Translations under genes and position numbers: made by a program
Origin: CAWCUU01 sp963798855
GTDB taxonomy: Bacteria > Gemmatimonadota > Gemmatimonadetes > Longimicrobiales > RSA9
NCBI GenBank assembly: GCA_963798855.1
Contig: CAWCUU010000002.1
Span: 310,001 to 374,000, forward strand
Length of the DNA stretch: 64,000 nt
Direction of reading: 5' to 3'
Notes under the pieces: generated by a model
Database searches by the model: none
Told to the model about the DNA's origin: nothing
What the model saw: only the letters and a program-made list of their open reading frames with translations
Shown here: in pieces, positions 15,813 through 24,919 of the stretch
Layout: the number at the start of each line of letters is the position of its first letter
Position numbering within the stretch: the first letter of the stretch is position 1

Positions 15813-17353
15813 GCGCGACGCGCGAGATGCGACCGATCCGCAAGCGACCGACCGGAATCCCCAGCTTCGACACCATTGCCAAAGGCGGCCTGCCCGACGG
15901 CCGGACCACGCTGATCTCGGGGACGGCCGGCAGCGGCAAGACCGTCTTCGCGATGCAGTTCCTGGCGGCGGGGATCGCCATCGGCGAGCCGGGGGTCTTC
16001 GTCACGTTCGAGGAGTCTCCCGCCGACATCGGCCGCAACATGCAGAGCTTCGGCTGGGACCTCGAGGCGTGGAAGCGGGCCGGCCACTTCGCGCTCGTCG
16101 ATGCCTCACCGGATCCGGAGATCCAGATCATCGAGAGCGGCAGCTTCGACCTCGGCGCGCTCCTCGCCCGGGTGGACAACGCGGTTCGCAACGTGTCGGC
16201 GAAGCGGGTCGCGATCGACTCGCTCGGCGCGATGTTCAGCCAGTTCTCAGACCAGGCGCTGGTCCGGGCCGAGCTGTTCCGCATCGCTTCCGCGCTCAAG
16301 CAGATGGGGGTCACGGCCGTCATGACGGCGGAGCGCACGGAGGACTACGGCGCAATCGCCCGCTTCGGCGTCGAGGAGTTCATCGCCGACAACGTCATGA
16401 TCCTGCGCAACGTGCTCGAGGACGAGAGCCGCCGCCGGACGATCGAGATCCTGAAGTTCCGCGGCACCGACCACCAGAAGGGCGAGTTCCCGTTCACGAT
16501 CATCGAGGGTGAGGGAATCGTCGTGATCCCGCTGTCCGCGATCCAGCTGCGACAGAAATCGTCGGAGATGCGCATCTCCTCCGGCAACGAGGAGCTGGAC
16601 GAGATGTGCGGAGGCGGCTTCTTCCGCGACTCCGTGATCCTGGTCTCGGGCGCTACCGGCACGGGCAAGACGCTGACGGTGACGCAGTTCATGGCCGGAG
16701 GCGCGGCCGCGGACGAGCGCTGCCTGCTACTCGCCTTCGAAGAGAGTCGCGACCAGCTGTTCCGCAACGCGATCGGCTGGGGCATCGATTTCGATCGCAT
16801 GGAGCGGGACGGAAAGCTGCGCGTGCTGTGCGATTATCCGGAGGTTCTCGGGCTCGAGGACTGGCTGATCCGGATCAAGTCCGAGATCGAGGAGTTCAGG
16901 CCCGCTCGCGTCGCGCTCGACAGCCTTTCGGCGCTCGAGCGCGGCGGCAGCGTCAAGGGCTTCCGCGAGTTCGTGATCGGCCTGACGTCCTTCATCAAGC
17001 ATCAGGAGATCACCGGGCTGTTCACGTCCACGACGGAAAGCCTCATGGGCGGCAGCTCGATCACCGAGAGCCATATCTCGACGCTGACCGACTCCATCAT
17101 CCTGCTGCGGTACGTGGAGACTTTCGGCGAGATGAAACGCGGCATCACCGTCCTGAAGATGCGCGGCTCCATGCACGACAAGGACATCCGCGAGTTCACC
17201 ATCGACGGCGAAGGCATGCATCTGGGCCGCGCCTTCCGTCACGTCACCGGGATCCTCGCCGGAACGCCCGTCCACGTCTCGCCCGCCGACATCGAGCGCG
17301 TGTGGACGCATTTCGATGCGGAAGCCGACCAGCGCGAGACCGGCAGGGAGTAG
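15809..17353 (+). CDS. kaiC: Circadian clock ATPase/kinase KaiC
   Basis: 514 residues, the length of cyanobacterial KaiC, with two RecA-like domains. CI carries Walker A GTAGSGKT (Lys44) and catalytic Glu pair FVTFEES; CII carries Walker A GATGTGKT (Lys287) and LLAFEES. The dual phosphorylation pair is kept as Ser424-Thr425 in SHISTLTDSIILL, equal to Ser431/Thr432 of the Synechococcus protein. GEMKRGITVLKMRGSMHDK closes the CII core. ATG 15809 overlaps the kaiB stop. With no kaiA nearby, this is a KaiB-KaiC system of the non-cyanobacterial type, where timing or stress roles rather than a full oscillator are usual. A sensor kinase follows. Confidence 0.93.
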   Translation: MSATREMRPIRKRPTGIPSFDTIAKGGLPDGRTTLISGTAGSGKTVFAMQFLAAGIAIGEPGVFVTFEESPADIGRNMQSFGWDLEAWKRAGHFALVDASPDPEIQIIESGSFDLGALLARVDNAVRNVSAKRVAIDSLGAMFSQFSDQALVRAELFRIASALKQMGVTAVMTAERTEDYGAIARFGVEEFIADNVMILRNVLEDESRRRTIEILKFRGTDHQKGEFPFTIIEGEGIVVIPLSAIQLRQKSSEMRISSGNEELDEMCGGGFFRDSVILVSGATGTGKTLTVTQFMAGGAAADERCLLLAFEESRDQLFRNAIGWGIDFDRMERDGKLRVLCDYPEVLGLEDWLIRIKSEIEEFRPARVALDSLSALERGGSVKGFREFVIGLTSFIKHQEITGLFTSTTESLMGGSSITESHISTLTDSIILLRYVETFGEMKRGITVLKMRGSMHDKDIREFTIDGEGMHLGRAFRHVTGILAGTPVHVSPADIERVWTHFDAEADQRETGRE

Positions 17354-17450
17354 CCGCAAGCCACTTGCGCACAGCGCTTTCCGCCTTCCGCGCTGGCCTT
17401 CTTCTTGCCCCTGTTCGGGGTCATGCGATCACCCGGCCGCAGTCCCGAAA

Positions 17451-19247
17451 ATGCCCTCGGGGGCTGAACCGCGCCGCAGCGCGCGGGCCGCCGAGGACAG
17501 GGCCGCCGCCTACCGCGGCGAGCCGCCGGAGCGCGTCCGCGCCGAGCGGGATCGCCTGCGCGACGCCCTCGACCGCACCATGGCCGAGCTCGAGCAGAGC
17601 GAGGCACGCTTCCGCGGCATCATCGAGCGCACGGCCGACGGTATCGTCATCCTGGACGGAAAGGGCGCCGTCCAATTCGTGAATCCGGCGGCCGAGCAGA
17701 TGTTCGGGCGGGCGGCGCACTCGCTGCTCGGGGAGCCGTTCGGCTTCCCGGTGCTGACCGGCGAGACCACGGAGATCGACATCGTGCGCCCGAACGGCGA
17801 GGGCGCCGAGGACCGGGCGCGCGGCCGCGGGCTGGTCGTCGAGTTGCGGGCGACCGAGACGGTCTGGGAAGGCGAGCCCGCGCAGCTCGTCGCGCTGCGC
17901 GACATCACGGACCGCAAGCGAGCCGAGCGACAGGAGCACCGCCTGGTGCTGGAAAGGGCGGCGAGGCAGCAGGCGGAAGCGTCCGAGCAACGAGCCCACT
18001 TCCTCGCCGGGCTGACCAGCGCGCTCGACGAGTCGCTGGACTACCAGGCGACGCTGAACCATCTCGTCCGCGCGCTCGTGCCCGAGCTCGCCGACTGGGC
18101 CGTCGTCGACATGCTCGAGGGCGACGACGTGAAACGGCTCGCCGTGGCCGATCGGGACGCGGAGCGGATTCCGCTGATCGAACGGCTCGGAGAGCGGTTT
18201 CCGCCGCGGCCCGACTCGGAACATCCGAGCAGCGAAGCGCTCCGCACGGGTGAGCCGCTGCTCGTGGAGGAGGTCGACGACCTCGGCCGCTGGACGACCG
18301 ACGCCGAGCATGAAGCGACGCTGCGCCGACTCGGTGTCACGTCGCTGATCGCCCTGCCTCTGATCTGCCGGGGCAGCGTGCTCGGGGCGTTGACCCTCGT
18401 GCGCCGTGACACGCCGTTCACGCGCACCGAGTACTCGCTCGCCCGTGAGGTCGCGCAGCGCGCGGCTCAGGCGGTCGAGAATGCACGCCTCTACCGGGCG
18501 GCGCTCGTCGCGAACCAGGCCAAGTCGGACTTCCTCGCCGTGATATCGCACGAGCTGCGCACGCCGCTCAACGCGATCATGGGCTATGCCGAGATCCTGC
18601 TCTCTCACGTGGCCGGAGACCTGGAGCCGAAGCAGGAGGAGGCGATCGGCCGGATCGACGCGAGCGCGCGGCACCTGCTCCAGATCATCGAGGAGATCCT
18701 CACGTTCGCGAGGATGGAAGCCGGCAGGGAGCAGATCCGGCCCGAGGAGGTCACGCTGCAGGCGCTGATTCACGACGCGGTCGTGCTGGCAGAGCCGCTC
18801 GCCGCCGAGAGGGGGCTGCGCTTCGACACGGAGCTCGGGGCGCCGGACGCGACGCTTATCGTGGATCCGGGCAAGGTCCGGCAGATCGCGCTCAACCTGC
18901 TCTCGAACGCGGTGAAGTTCACGGAGTCGGGCCGCGTGCGGCTGCGGGCGGACGTGGAGCGGGACGAGATGGTGCTGAGCGTGTCCGACACGGGGCCGGG
19001 AATCGCGCCGGAGCACCTCGATTCGATCTTCGAAGCCTTCTGGCAGGCGGAGAGCACGTCGACCCGCAGGACGGGCGGCACGGGGCTGGGGCTGAGCGTC
19101 TCGAAACGGCTGGCCGAGGCGCTCGGCGGGCGATTGGACGTGCGGAGCCGGCTCGGCCAGGGAACCACCTTCACGCTCCGCATCCCGGCGCGGATGGATC
19201 TGGACCCTGCGAAGCTCGACCTGCAACCCGAGGCACCCTGCGAGTAG
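17451..19247 (+). CDS. PAS-GAF sensor histidine kinase downstream of kaiBC
   Basis: 598 residues: a short N-terminal coiled coil, PAS about 45-165 (FRGIIERTADGIVILDGKGA), GAF about 185-345 (LGVTSLIALPLICRGSVLGA), HisKA about 355-430 with His367 in ISHELRTPLNAIMGYAEILL, and HATPase_c about 470-585 (N-box LNLLSNAVKFT, G1 DTGPGIAP, G2 GGTGLGLSV). It lacks the KaiB-like sensor domain of SasA and has no membrane segments, so it is a soluble kinase. Position 98 bp after kaiC suggests it reads out the Kai complex, as proposed for other kaiBC-kinase clusters. ATG 17451 was chosen as the first start after the kaiC stop. Confidence 0.87.
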   Translation: MPSGAEPRRSARAAEDRAAAYRGEPPERVRAERDRLRDALDRTMAELEQSEARFRGIIERTADGIVILDGKGAVQFVNPAAEQMFGRAAHSLLGEPFGFPVLTGETTEIDIVRPNGEGAEDRARGRGLVVELRATETVWEGEPAQLVALRDITDRKRAERQEHRLVLERAARQQAEASEQRAHFLAGLTSALDESLDYQATLNHLVRALVPELADWAVVDMLEGDDVKRLAVADRDAERIPLIERLGERFPPRPDSEHPSSEALRTGEPLLVEEVDDLGRWTTDAEHEATLRRLGVTSLIALPLICRGSVLGALTLVRRDTPFTRTEYSLAREVAQRAAQAVENARLYRAALVANQAKSDFLAVISHELRTPLNAIMGYAEILLSHVAGDLEPKQEEAIGRIDASARHLLQIIEEILTFARMEAGREQIRPEEVTLQALIHDAVVLAEPLAAERGLRFDTELGAPDATLIVDPGKVRQIALNLLSNAVKFTESGRVRLRADVERDEMVLSVSDTGPGIAPEHLDSIFEAFWQAESTSTRRTGGTGLGLSVSKRLAEALGGRLDVRSRLGQGTTFTLRIPARMDLDPAKLDLQPEAPCE

Positions 19248-19256
19248 GGGTCGCTC

Positions 19257-20232
19257 CTATCCGGAAGGCGGCGCGGCGCCCCCTCCGAACAGTGGCTCGG
19301 CACGCGCTCCGGGCTTGCCCTCCCGGACGTTGTCGTAGTAACGCGTGGTCGGGTACGCGAAGTCGATGTCCTCGTATGCCGCGAACGCCTCGAGAATGTC
19401 CTCCCAGATCTGCTCTGCGGTGCCGCGCCTGCGGCGGGGCTCACAGAGATAGCGGATCGTCAGCAGGATCCCGCTCTCGGCGACGCTGGTGTAGACGGTC
19501 GGCGTCAGAGTCGAGTAGAAGATCATGAACTTCCGCGTCGCCTGCAGAATGCGACGCTCGGCATCCTCGCTGAGCTGCTCCGCGTGCTTGGCCGCGATGT
19601 CGAGGAGAACGCGCTTCGCCTTGCGCCAGTCGCTCTCGAACGTGACCAGCACCGGGATCTCGTTCCAGAATGTACTGGAAGCCACGCGTGTAGTTCGCGA
19701 GCGGCTCGGTGAAGACCTTGCCGTTCGGGATGTGGATGATGCGGCCCGTGCTCTGGTCGGCGGCGACCCACTCCCCGATCTCGAGCAGCGTGAACTGGAA
19801 GACGCGCTGATCGATGACATCGCCGGAGTGCTGGCCGACGGCAATGCGGTCGCCGACGACGAAGGGGCGTCGCCACGAGATGAAGACCCAGCCGGCGAGG
19901 TTGACGATGGGGTCCCGCAGCGCGATGGCGACGCCGGCGGAGACGAGGCCGAGATAGCCGAGCAGGTCGTGGACGCCGCTGAACCAGATGCGTCCGACGA
20001 GCAGCAGCCCGAGCACGACGGTGATGTAGGTGATCGTCTTCCGCCAGCGGTAGCGCGCGCGCAGGTCGGTAACGCGGTGGCGATTGACGCGGATCGTAAA
20101 GGTGCGCAGCAGAGCGAGCAGCAGCACGATCACGAGGGACGCCAGGACCTTCCGCTGCGAATCGGCGGTCAGACCGGTGACCTGGCGGATCGCCTCGCTG
20201 ATGCGCTGCACTGCGCTGGACGGGTCGATCAT
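19257..20232 (-). CDS. MscS-family mechanosensitive channel, with an apparent frameshift
   Basis: About 324 residues after correcting one base. N-terminal helices (VLASLVIVLLLALLRTFTIR, then WRKTITYITVVLGLLLVGRI) are followed by the MscS pore-lining helix and beta domain: LLGYLGLVSAGVAIALRDPI, VNLAGWVFISWRRPFVVGDR, IIHIPNGKVFTEPLANYTRG. Reading breaks after GFQYI. The correct continuation WNEIPVLVTFESDWRKAK... lies in the next frame and ends at 19257. An extra A in the AA at 19669-19670 accounts for it. ATG 20232 overlaps the glycosyltransferase stop, so the channel is the last gene of the trehalose/glucan operon, fitting a shared role in osmotic adjustment. Convergent with the histidine kinase, 9 bp apart. 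Confidence 0.75.
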
Positions 20233-21938
20233 GGCCTCGATCGGTCAGGTTCCGGGGCCGAACCCGCGCGTCGGCTCGCGCGGGCGGCGCGCGGCACGGC
20301 GTCCAGCTCGTCGAGCAGGTTCCCGGCGACGCGACTCCAGTCGTAGTGTCGCACGGCGACCTCCCGCAGCGCCAGACGGTCGCGGCCGCCGCGCTCGAGC
20401 GCGAGTGGAAGCTTTCGCGCGATGTCGTCCGCCACCCGATCCGGCTTCGGGCTCAGCCGCATCAGCGGGCGGTCTGCCTCCGGCAGCGCGCTCGCGGCGG
20501 CCGCGATGCTCTCCGCCATTCCGCCGAAGTCCGTGCCGAGCGGCAGGCAGCCCGACGCCAGCGCCTCGAGGAAGACGAGGGGACCGGCTTCAACCACCAG
20601 CGAGGGGAAGACCGCGGCGTCGCAGCAGGGATAGAGGTGCCGAAGCTCCGCGTGGGTCAGGTATCCAGTGAACGTCACCGTTTCCGGCCCGATCCCCCGC
20701 GCGGCGAGGAAGTAGCCGTCGAGCCGGCCCTCGGCCTCCAGCGCATCCAGCAGGGCGCGCACCGAGTTGCCGGCGTCGTCCGCCATCGGCACCTCCTCAC
20801 CCGACACCGCCGCCTCCAGCGCCTGCATCGAGTCCGCAATGCGACGCACCACAGCGCGCTCGCCGCGACGCAGCGCGAGCACCAGCGCCTCGAGCACTTC
20901 GCGCAGCGGACCGTGCCCGACCACCACGAGCTTCGCCCGGGCCTCTCGCTCGAGCACCAGCGGCAGCGCGGCGATCAGCGACTGTGGTCCCTTTGCCGCG
21001 ATCAGCCGACCGACGAAGAGGGCGATGCGGCTCGCCTCCCAGTCCAGCGACAGCAGCCGCTCCTCGATCCGCTCGTCGGGGCGCTTGTCCTCATAGGTCG
21101 CGAGGGCGTGCAGGGCCCCGGCGAGATCCACCGGCGCCGGCCGTCCGCCGAACGCGCGCTCGAGCGCTTCCGCCTGCGCGGGGCCACGGCCTCGCGGAGT
21201 CCCCACGAGGGACTCGGCGATCGCGGCCACCCGCTCCCGCCGCCCCGACCGCTCCACCGGCGTGAACGCCGCGGTGTCGACCCCGAGCGGCAGCGGCCGC
21301 AGCTTGCGGTCGAGCGACGGGACGTCCGGGAACAGGAGCAGCATCCGCTCGCGCATCTCCCGCCCGACCACGAACACGCGCGCCGCGGAATCCAGCGCGT
21401 CGGCCGCCATCCGCTGCAGTCGCTCATCGGGTCGAACCGCGTACTCGAGCGCGCTGCCGTGAGGCACGACCGCGTAGGGCACGCCGGTCGCCTCTCGGAT
21501 CCACCTCGCCACGACCGGCATCAAAACGGTGTGGTTCGCGACCAGGATCGGAATACCCTCCGCGCGCACCACGCGCATCACCACCCTGGCATTTCGCCGC
21601 ACGTACGCGCGCAGGGTCGATTCGGGGAGGTCCACCATCGGCACCACGCGCTCGAACTCCGCGTAGCGGTCCGTGACGAAGACGGGAAGCATTGGGCCGA
21701 TCTCCGGGCGGTGCATCACACAGCGGCCCGGGTAGGGCACGTCGCGGACGAAGAGTCGCTCCGAGCCCCTCTCATCATGCAGCACTGCCTCCGCCACGAA
21801 GTCGTAGCGCTCCGGCTCCGGCTCCTGACAGAACAGGTGCACGGTCTCGCCCATCCCGCAGAGCGCCCGCACGACCGCGCGCGTCCACAGATTGCTCCCC
21901 GATCCGTCCAGCAGATAGCCGTGCAGCAGACCGATCAT
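20229..21938 (-). CDS. Glycosyltransferase family 4 protein
   Basis: 569 residues with a GT-B fold. The acceptor-side domain opens with IGLLHGYLLDGSGSNLWTRA (the glycine-rich loop of the GT4/GT5 group) and VPHGSALEYAV. The donor domain has LFVGRLIAAKGPQSLIAALP, VVVGHGPLREVLEALV and the nucleotide-sugar motif FPSLVVEAGPLVFLEALASG. Start ATG 21938 has GGAGGGGG just upstream; a longer open frame to 21971 lacks this. Context inside an alpha-glucan operon suggests an alpha-glucan or trehalose-derived product. It could be a GlgM-like maltose-1-phosphate synthase, but that is inference. Its 5' flank contains a (GGGCTA)8 tract. Confidence 0.78.
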   Translation of the reverse strand: MIGLLHGYLLDGSGSNLWTRAVVRALCGMGETVHLFCQEPEPERYDFVAEAVLHDERGSERLFVRDVPYPGRCVMHRPEIGPMLPVFVTDRYAEFERVVPMVDLPESTLRAYVRRNARVVMRVVRAEGIPILVANHTVLMPVVARWIREATGVPYAVVPHGSALEYAVRPDERLQRMAADALDSAARVFVVGREMRERMLLLFPDVPSLDRKLRPLPLGVDTAAFTPVERSGRRERVAAIAESLVGTPRGRGPAQAEALERAFGGRPAPVDLAGALHALATYEDKRPDERIEERLLSLDWEASRIALFVGRLIAAKGPQSLIAALPLVLEREARAKLVVVGHGPLREVLEALVLALRRGERAVVRRIADSMQALEAAVSGEEVPMADDAGNSVRALLDALEAEGRLDGYFLAARGIGPETVTFTGYLTHAELRHLYPCCDAAVFPSLVVEAGPLVFLEALASGCLPLGTDFGGMAESIAAAASALPEADRPLMRLSPKPDRVADDIARKLPLALERGGRDRLALREVAVRHYDWSRVAGNLLDELDAVPRAARASRRAGSAPEPDRSRP

Positions 21939-21992
21939 GTACCCCCTCCGAGTCGAGGGGGAAAGAGGCAAGCCGTGGACCAGGGCGAAGCA

Positions 21993-22040
21993 GGGCTAGG
22001 GCTAGGGCTAGGGCTAGGGCTAGGGCTAGGGCTAGGGCTA
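21993..22040. repeat. (GGGCTA)8 hexanucleotide microsatellite
   Basis: Eight perfect copies of GGGCTA, then GGGCC. The tract lies 55 bp upstream of the glycosyltransferase start, and its last CTA is the minus-strand TAG stop of treY. G-triplets spaced by CTA can form G-quadruplexes on the plus strand. Copy number could vary by slippage without shifting any frame. Confidence 0.9.
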
Positions 22041-24909
22041 GGGCCGGGGGGGAGAAGGGTCAGGGAGAGGGGAGGGCTCCAGTAGTGCGAAGGGGAGGAC
22101 GTCGAGGAGGTCGGCGACGGGAAGGCTCGGGCCGGTGGGGGTGCTCCGGGCAGAGTGCTCGCGGGCGGTCACGACGTCGCGCCAGCGGGCGGGGGCTTCG
22201 GGAGGGAGGCGGAGCGTGAGGTCGGCCCAGCTGTCGGCGGGCCATGGCTCGCCGCGCTGGAGGGCGCGGCCGAGCGGAACGGCGACGCCGCGAGGCACGA
22301 CGGCGATCGCCCACTCCTCGCGGAGCCGGCGCGCGAACGCGAGCACCCGTTGCTCGGCTGCCGGATCGCCACCAGCGGGGGGCAGGGGCAGGTACTCGCC
22401 GTCGGCGAAGAGCTCGGCGCGGCGACGTCGCAGCCGCAACCCGTCGCGCGTGAGGAGCATTCTTGATCGCGCCCGAGCGCCAGTCCCGCATCAGCTTCGC
22501 GGCGCGCTGGACGGGATCGGCACTGTCGCCTTCGGTGAGAACCCGCAACAGCGCCCGGCGCAGATCGTAGTCCACCGGCCGGCGGTTGTCCGGGTCGACG
22601 AGCGTGAGGCACCAGAGCTCGGTTCCCTGGTAGAAGTCGGGTACGCCGGGGGCGAGCAGCTTCAGAGCGAGCTGCGCGAGAGAGACGATCGCGCCGGCCG
22701 CCTCGATCGGACTCAGCATTCTCCGAAGATCCGCCAGGAAGGGGCCCTCGCGACCGGGGTGGAGCAGCCGCTCGACGAATGCGAGGAGATCGGTCTCGTA
22801 CGCCTCGTCCGGGTCCACCCAGCTCGTGTTCACCTTCGCCTCGCGGGCGGCCTTCAGCACGTAGGCGCTCAGCCGCTGGCGGAACTCCGGCACGTGCTCA
22901 TCGGTGAGCGGCCACGCGCCGAGCAACGTCTGGTAGAGCAGCACTTCCTCGTTCGGATCCGGAGCGCCCGTGGGGCCGCGCAGCTCATCGTTCCAGTCGT
23001 GCCAGCGGGACAGCGTCTCGTGCCACTCGCCGCCCATCTCGGCCAAGGCGTGCAGCCGAGCGCGCACGTCTTCGCTGCGCTTCGTGTCGTGCGTCGAGCT
23101 GGCGTTCATCGTGTGCGGCCATGCCTGCGCCCGCTCGGCCATCCGGCGGTGGAAGTCGGCCGGCTCGAGCGCGCCGGAGCCCGGATCGCCGCCGACGTCG
23201 TTGAGGGAGAGCAGCGGGTTGAACACGTACAGCGATGTGTCCTCCACTCCCTTCGCCATGACGGGGCCCGTGAGCTGTTGCCAACGCATCACGACGTCGA
23301 GCCATTCGTCGCGCTGCTCATCGCTCATTTGGCGCGGCAGGTCGAGTAGCAGGACGCGGCGGACGACATCGTAGACGTCGTCGCCGACCGCCGGGTTGCG
23401 ACGCCGCGCGATCTCGACCGCCTGCTCGATCACGCGGCGATCGCGCTCCGCCGGCTCCGGTCCCCGCACGTACGTCCGATAGACCGGCAGACAGGCCGTC
23501 ACCTCGAGCAGCGCCGCGCCAATGGCGCGGGCGGGGATGTCGCGGCCCTGCCGAATTCCTCGCGCCGCGGCCGCGAGGCGCCGCTGCAGCGACGCGATCT
23601 CGCCGGCGAACTGGGTCCGGATCACCTGCCGCTGTTTCTGCCATTCGATCGCGACGAACGGCCGGTGCGAGCCGGTGAACCGCTCGTACGCGGCCTGCAT
23701 CCCGGCAAGGCCTGCGGCCGGCGTCAGGACGCCGCTCACCAGGTTCAGGAAGTCGTAGCCGGTCGTGCCCGCGACGGGCCAGCCGTCCGGGAGCCGCTCC
23801 TCGCCGACCAGGATCTTCTCCACCACCCGATAAGGTGCGTCGCCCGTCTCGTAGCGGAGCCGATCGACGTAGCCGCCCGGATCGAGCAGCCCGTCCACGT
23901 GGTCGACGCGCAGCCCGTCCACGGTCCCGTCCCGGACCCAGCGCAGGATCGGCTCGTGCAGCATCTCGAACACCCGATCCTGCTCGACGCGGGTGCCGAC
24001 CAGCTCCGCGATGTTGAAGAAGCGCCGGTAGTTGATCTCTTCCGCCGCGAGCCTCCAGAACGCCAGCAGATACGGCTGCAGCTGCAGCAGCGCGTCGAGC
24101 GACTCGAAGCTCCCGGGTTCGCCGGGGCGACCGTTGAAGCCGGCCACCGCCTCCTCGACGTGGATACGGAACCCGGGTACGTCGACGAGCATGGCCGCGA
24201 AGCGGGAGTGGAGCACGCCCGTCATGTCGCGCCGCGCTGCGGCGGCCGCCGGGTCGGAGGAGGCGTGGGGCGGCAGGGCCAGAAAGCCGGCGGCGAGGTC
24301 ACGGGTCATGTCGCGGAGCGCGTCCGGCTCGATGTCGAGACCGACGCCATCGCCGCCGAGCGGCCCGAGCAGGACGATACCGTAGCTGGCGGGCTCCACC
24401 GGCAGCTCGTGGTCGAAGTAGCGGAGCACGAGCGCACCACTCCGCAGCGCGAGACGCAGCTCACCACGCTCCAGCACCGCCGCGTAGTGGTCTGCGAGGA
24501 TCGGCAGCACGACGCGATCGCGCACGAGACCCGACTCCGGCTCCCAGTCAATGTCGAAGACGGCCGCGAACGGTGAGCTCCGGCCGTGCTCGAGCACGTC
24601 ACGCCACCAGGGGCCGCGCTCGTCCGCCGCAAGGTGGTTCGGCACGATGTCGAGCAGCACGCCCATTTCGCGGCCGTGCGCGTCCTCCGCCAGCGCGGCC
24701 AGCGCCGGCTCCCCGCCCAGCTCCTCGCTCACGCGCGTCGGATCGAGACAGTCGTAGCCGTGCGCGCTCCCCGCTCGCGCCTGCATCACGGGGGAGAGGT
24801 AGACATCTCCGACGCCGAGCGCGCGCAGGTAGGGGAGCAGCGCCCGGGCCGCTTCGAGGTCAAGAGCCTCGCTCAGCTGGAAGCGGTAGGTGGACGTGGG
24901 GACGCGCAT
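22038..24909 (-). CDS. treY: Maltooligosyl trehalose synthase, with an apparent frameshift near the 3' end
   Basis: About 956 residues. TreY (GH13) rearranges the terminal alpha-1,4 bond of maltooligosaccharides to an alpha,alpha-1,1 bond. Diagnostic segments: TSTYRFQLSEALDLEAARAL at the start, YLSPVMQARAGSAHGYD, VLLDIVPNHLA, DGLRVDHVDGLLDPGGY (nucleophile Asp), VEKILVGEERLP (acid/base Glu), GTTGYDFLNLVSGV and the late NASSTHDTKRSEDVRARL. After WRSGAIK the frame breaks; the correct C-terminus (MLLTRDGLRLRRRRAELF...) continues in the next frame to TAG 22038. One extra T in the TT at 22460-22461 explains it. The C-terminal domain is otherwise intact. treY lies 10 bp after the GH57 gene. Confidence 0.87.
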
Positions 24910-24919
24910 CGCCGCCTCG

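Noticed and set aside
19248..19256. Terminator between the histidine kinase and mscS
   Set aside because: Only nine bases separate the genes and no stem with T-run is visible.
21993..22040. Eukaryotic telomere contamination
   Set aside because: The tract is internal, flanked by bacterial genes in one operon, and contains the treY stop.
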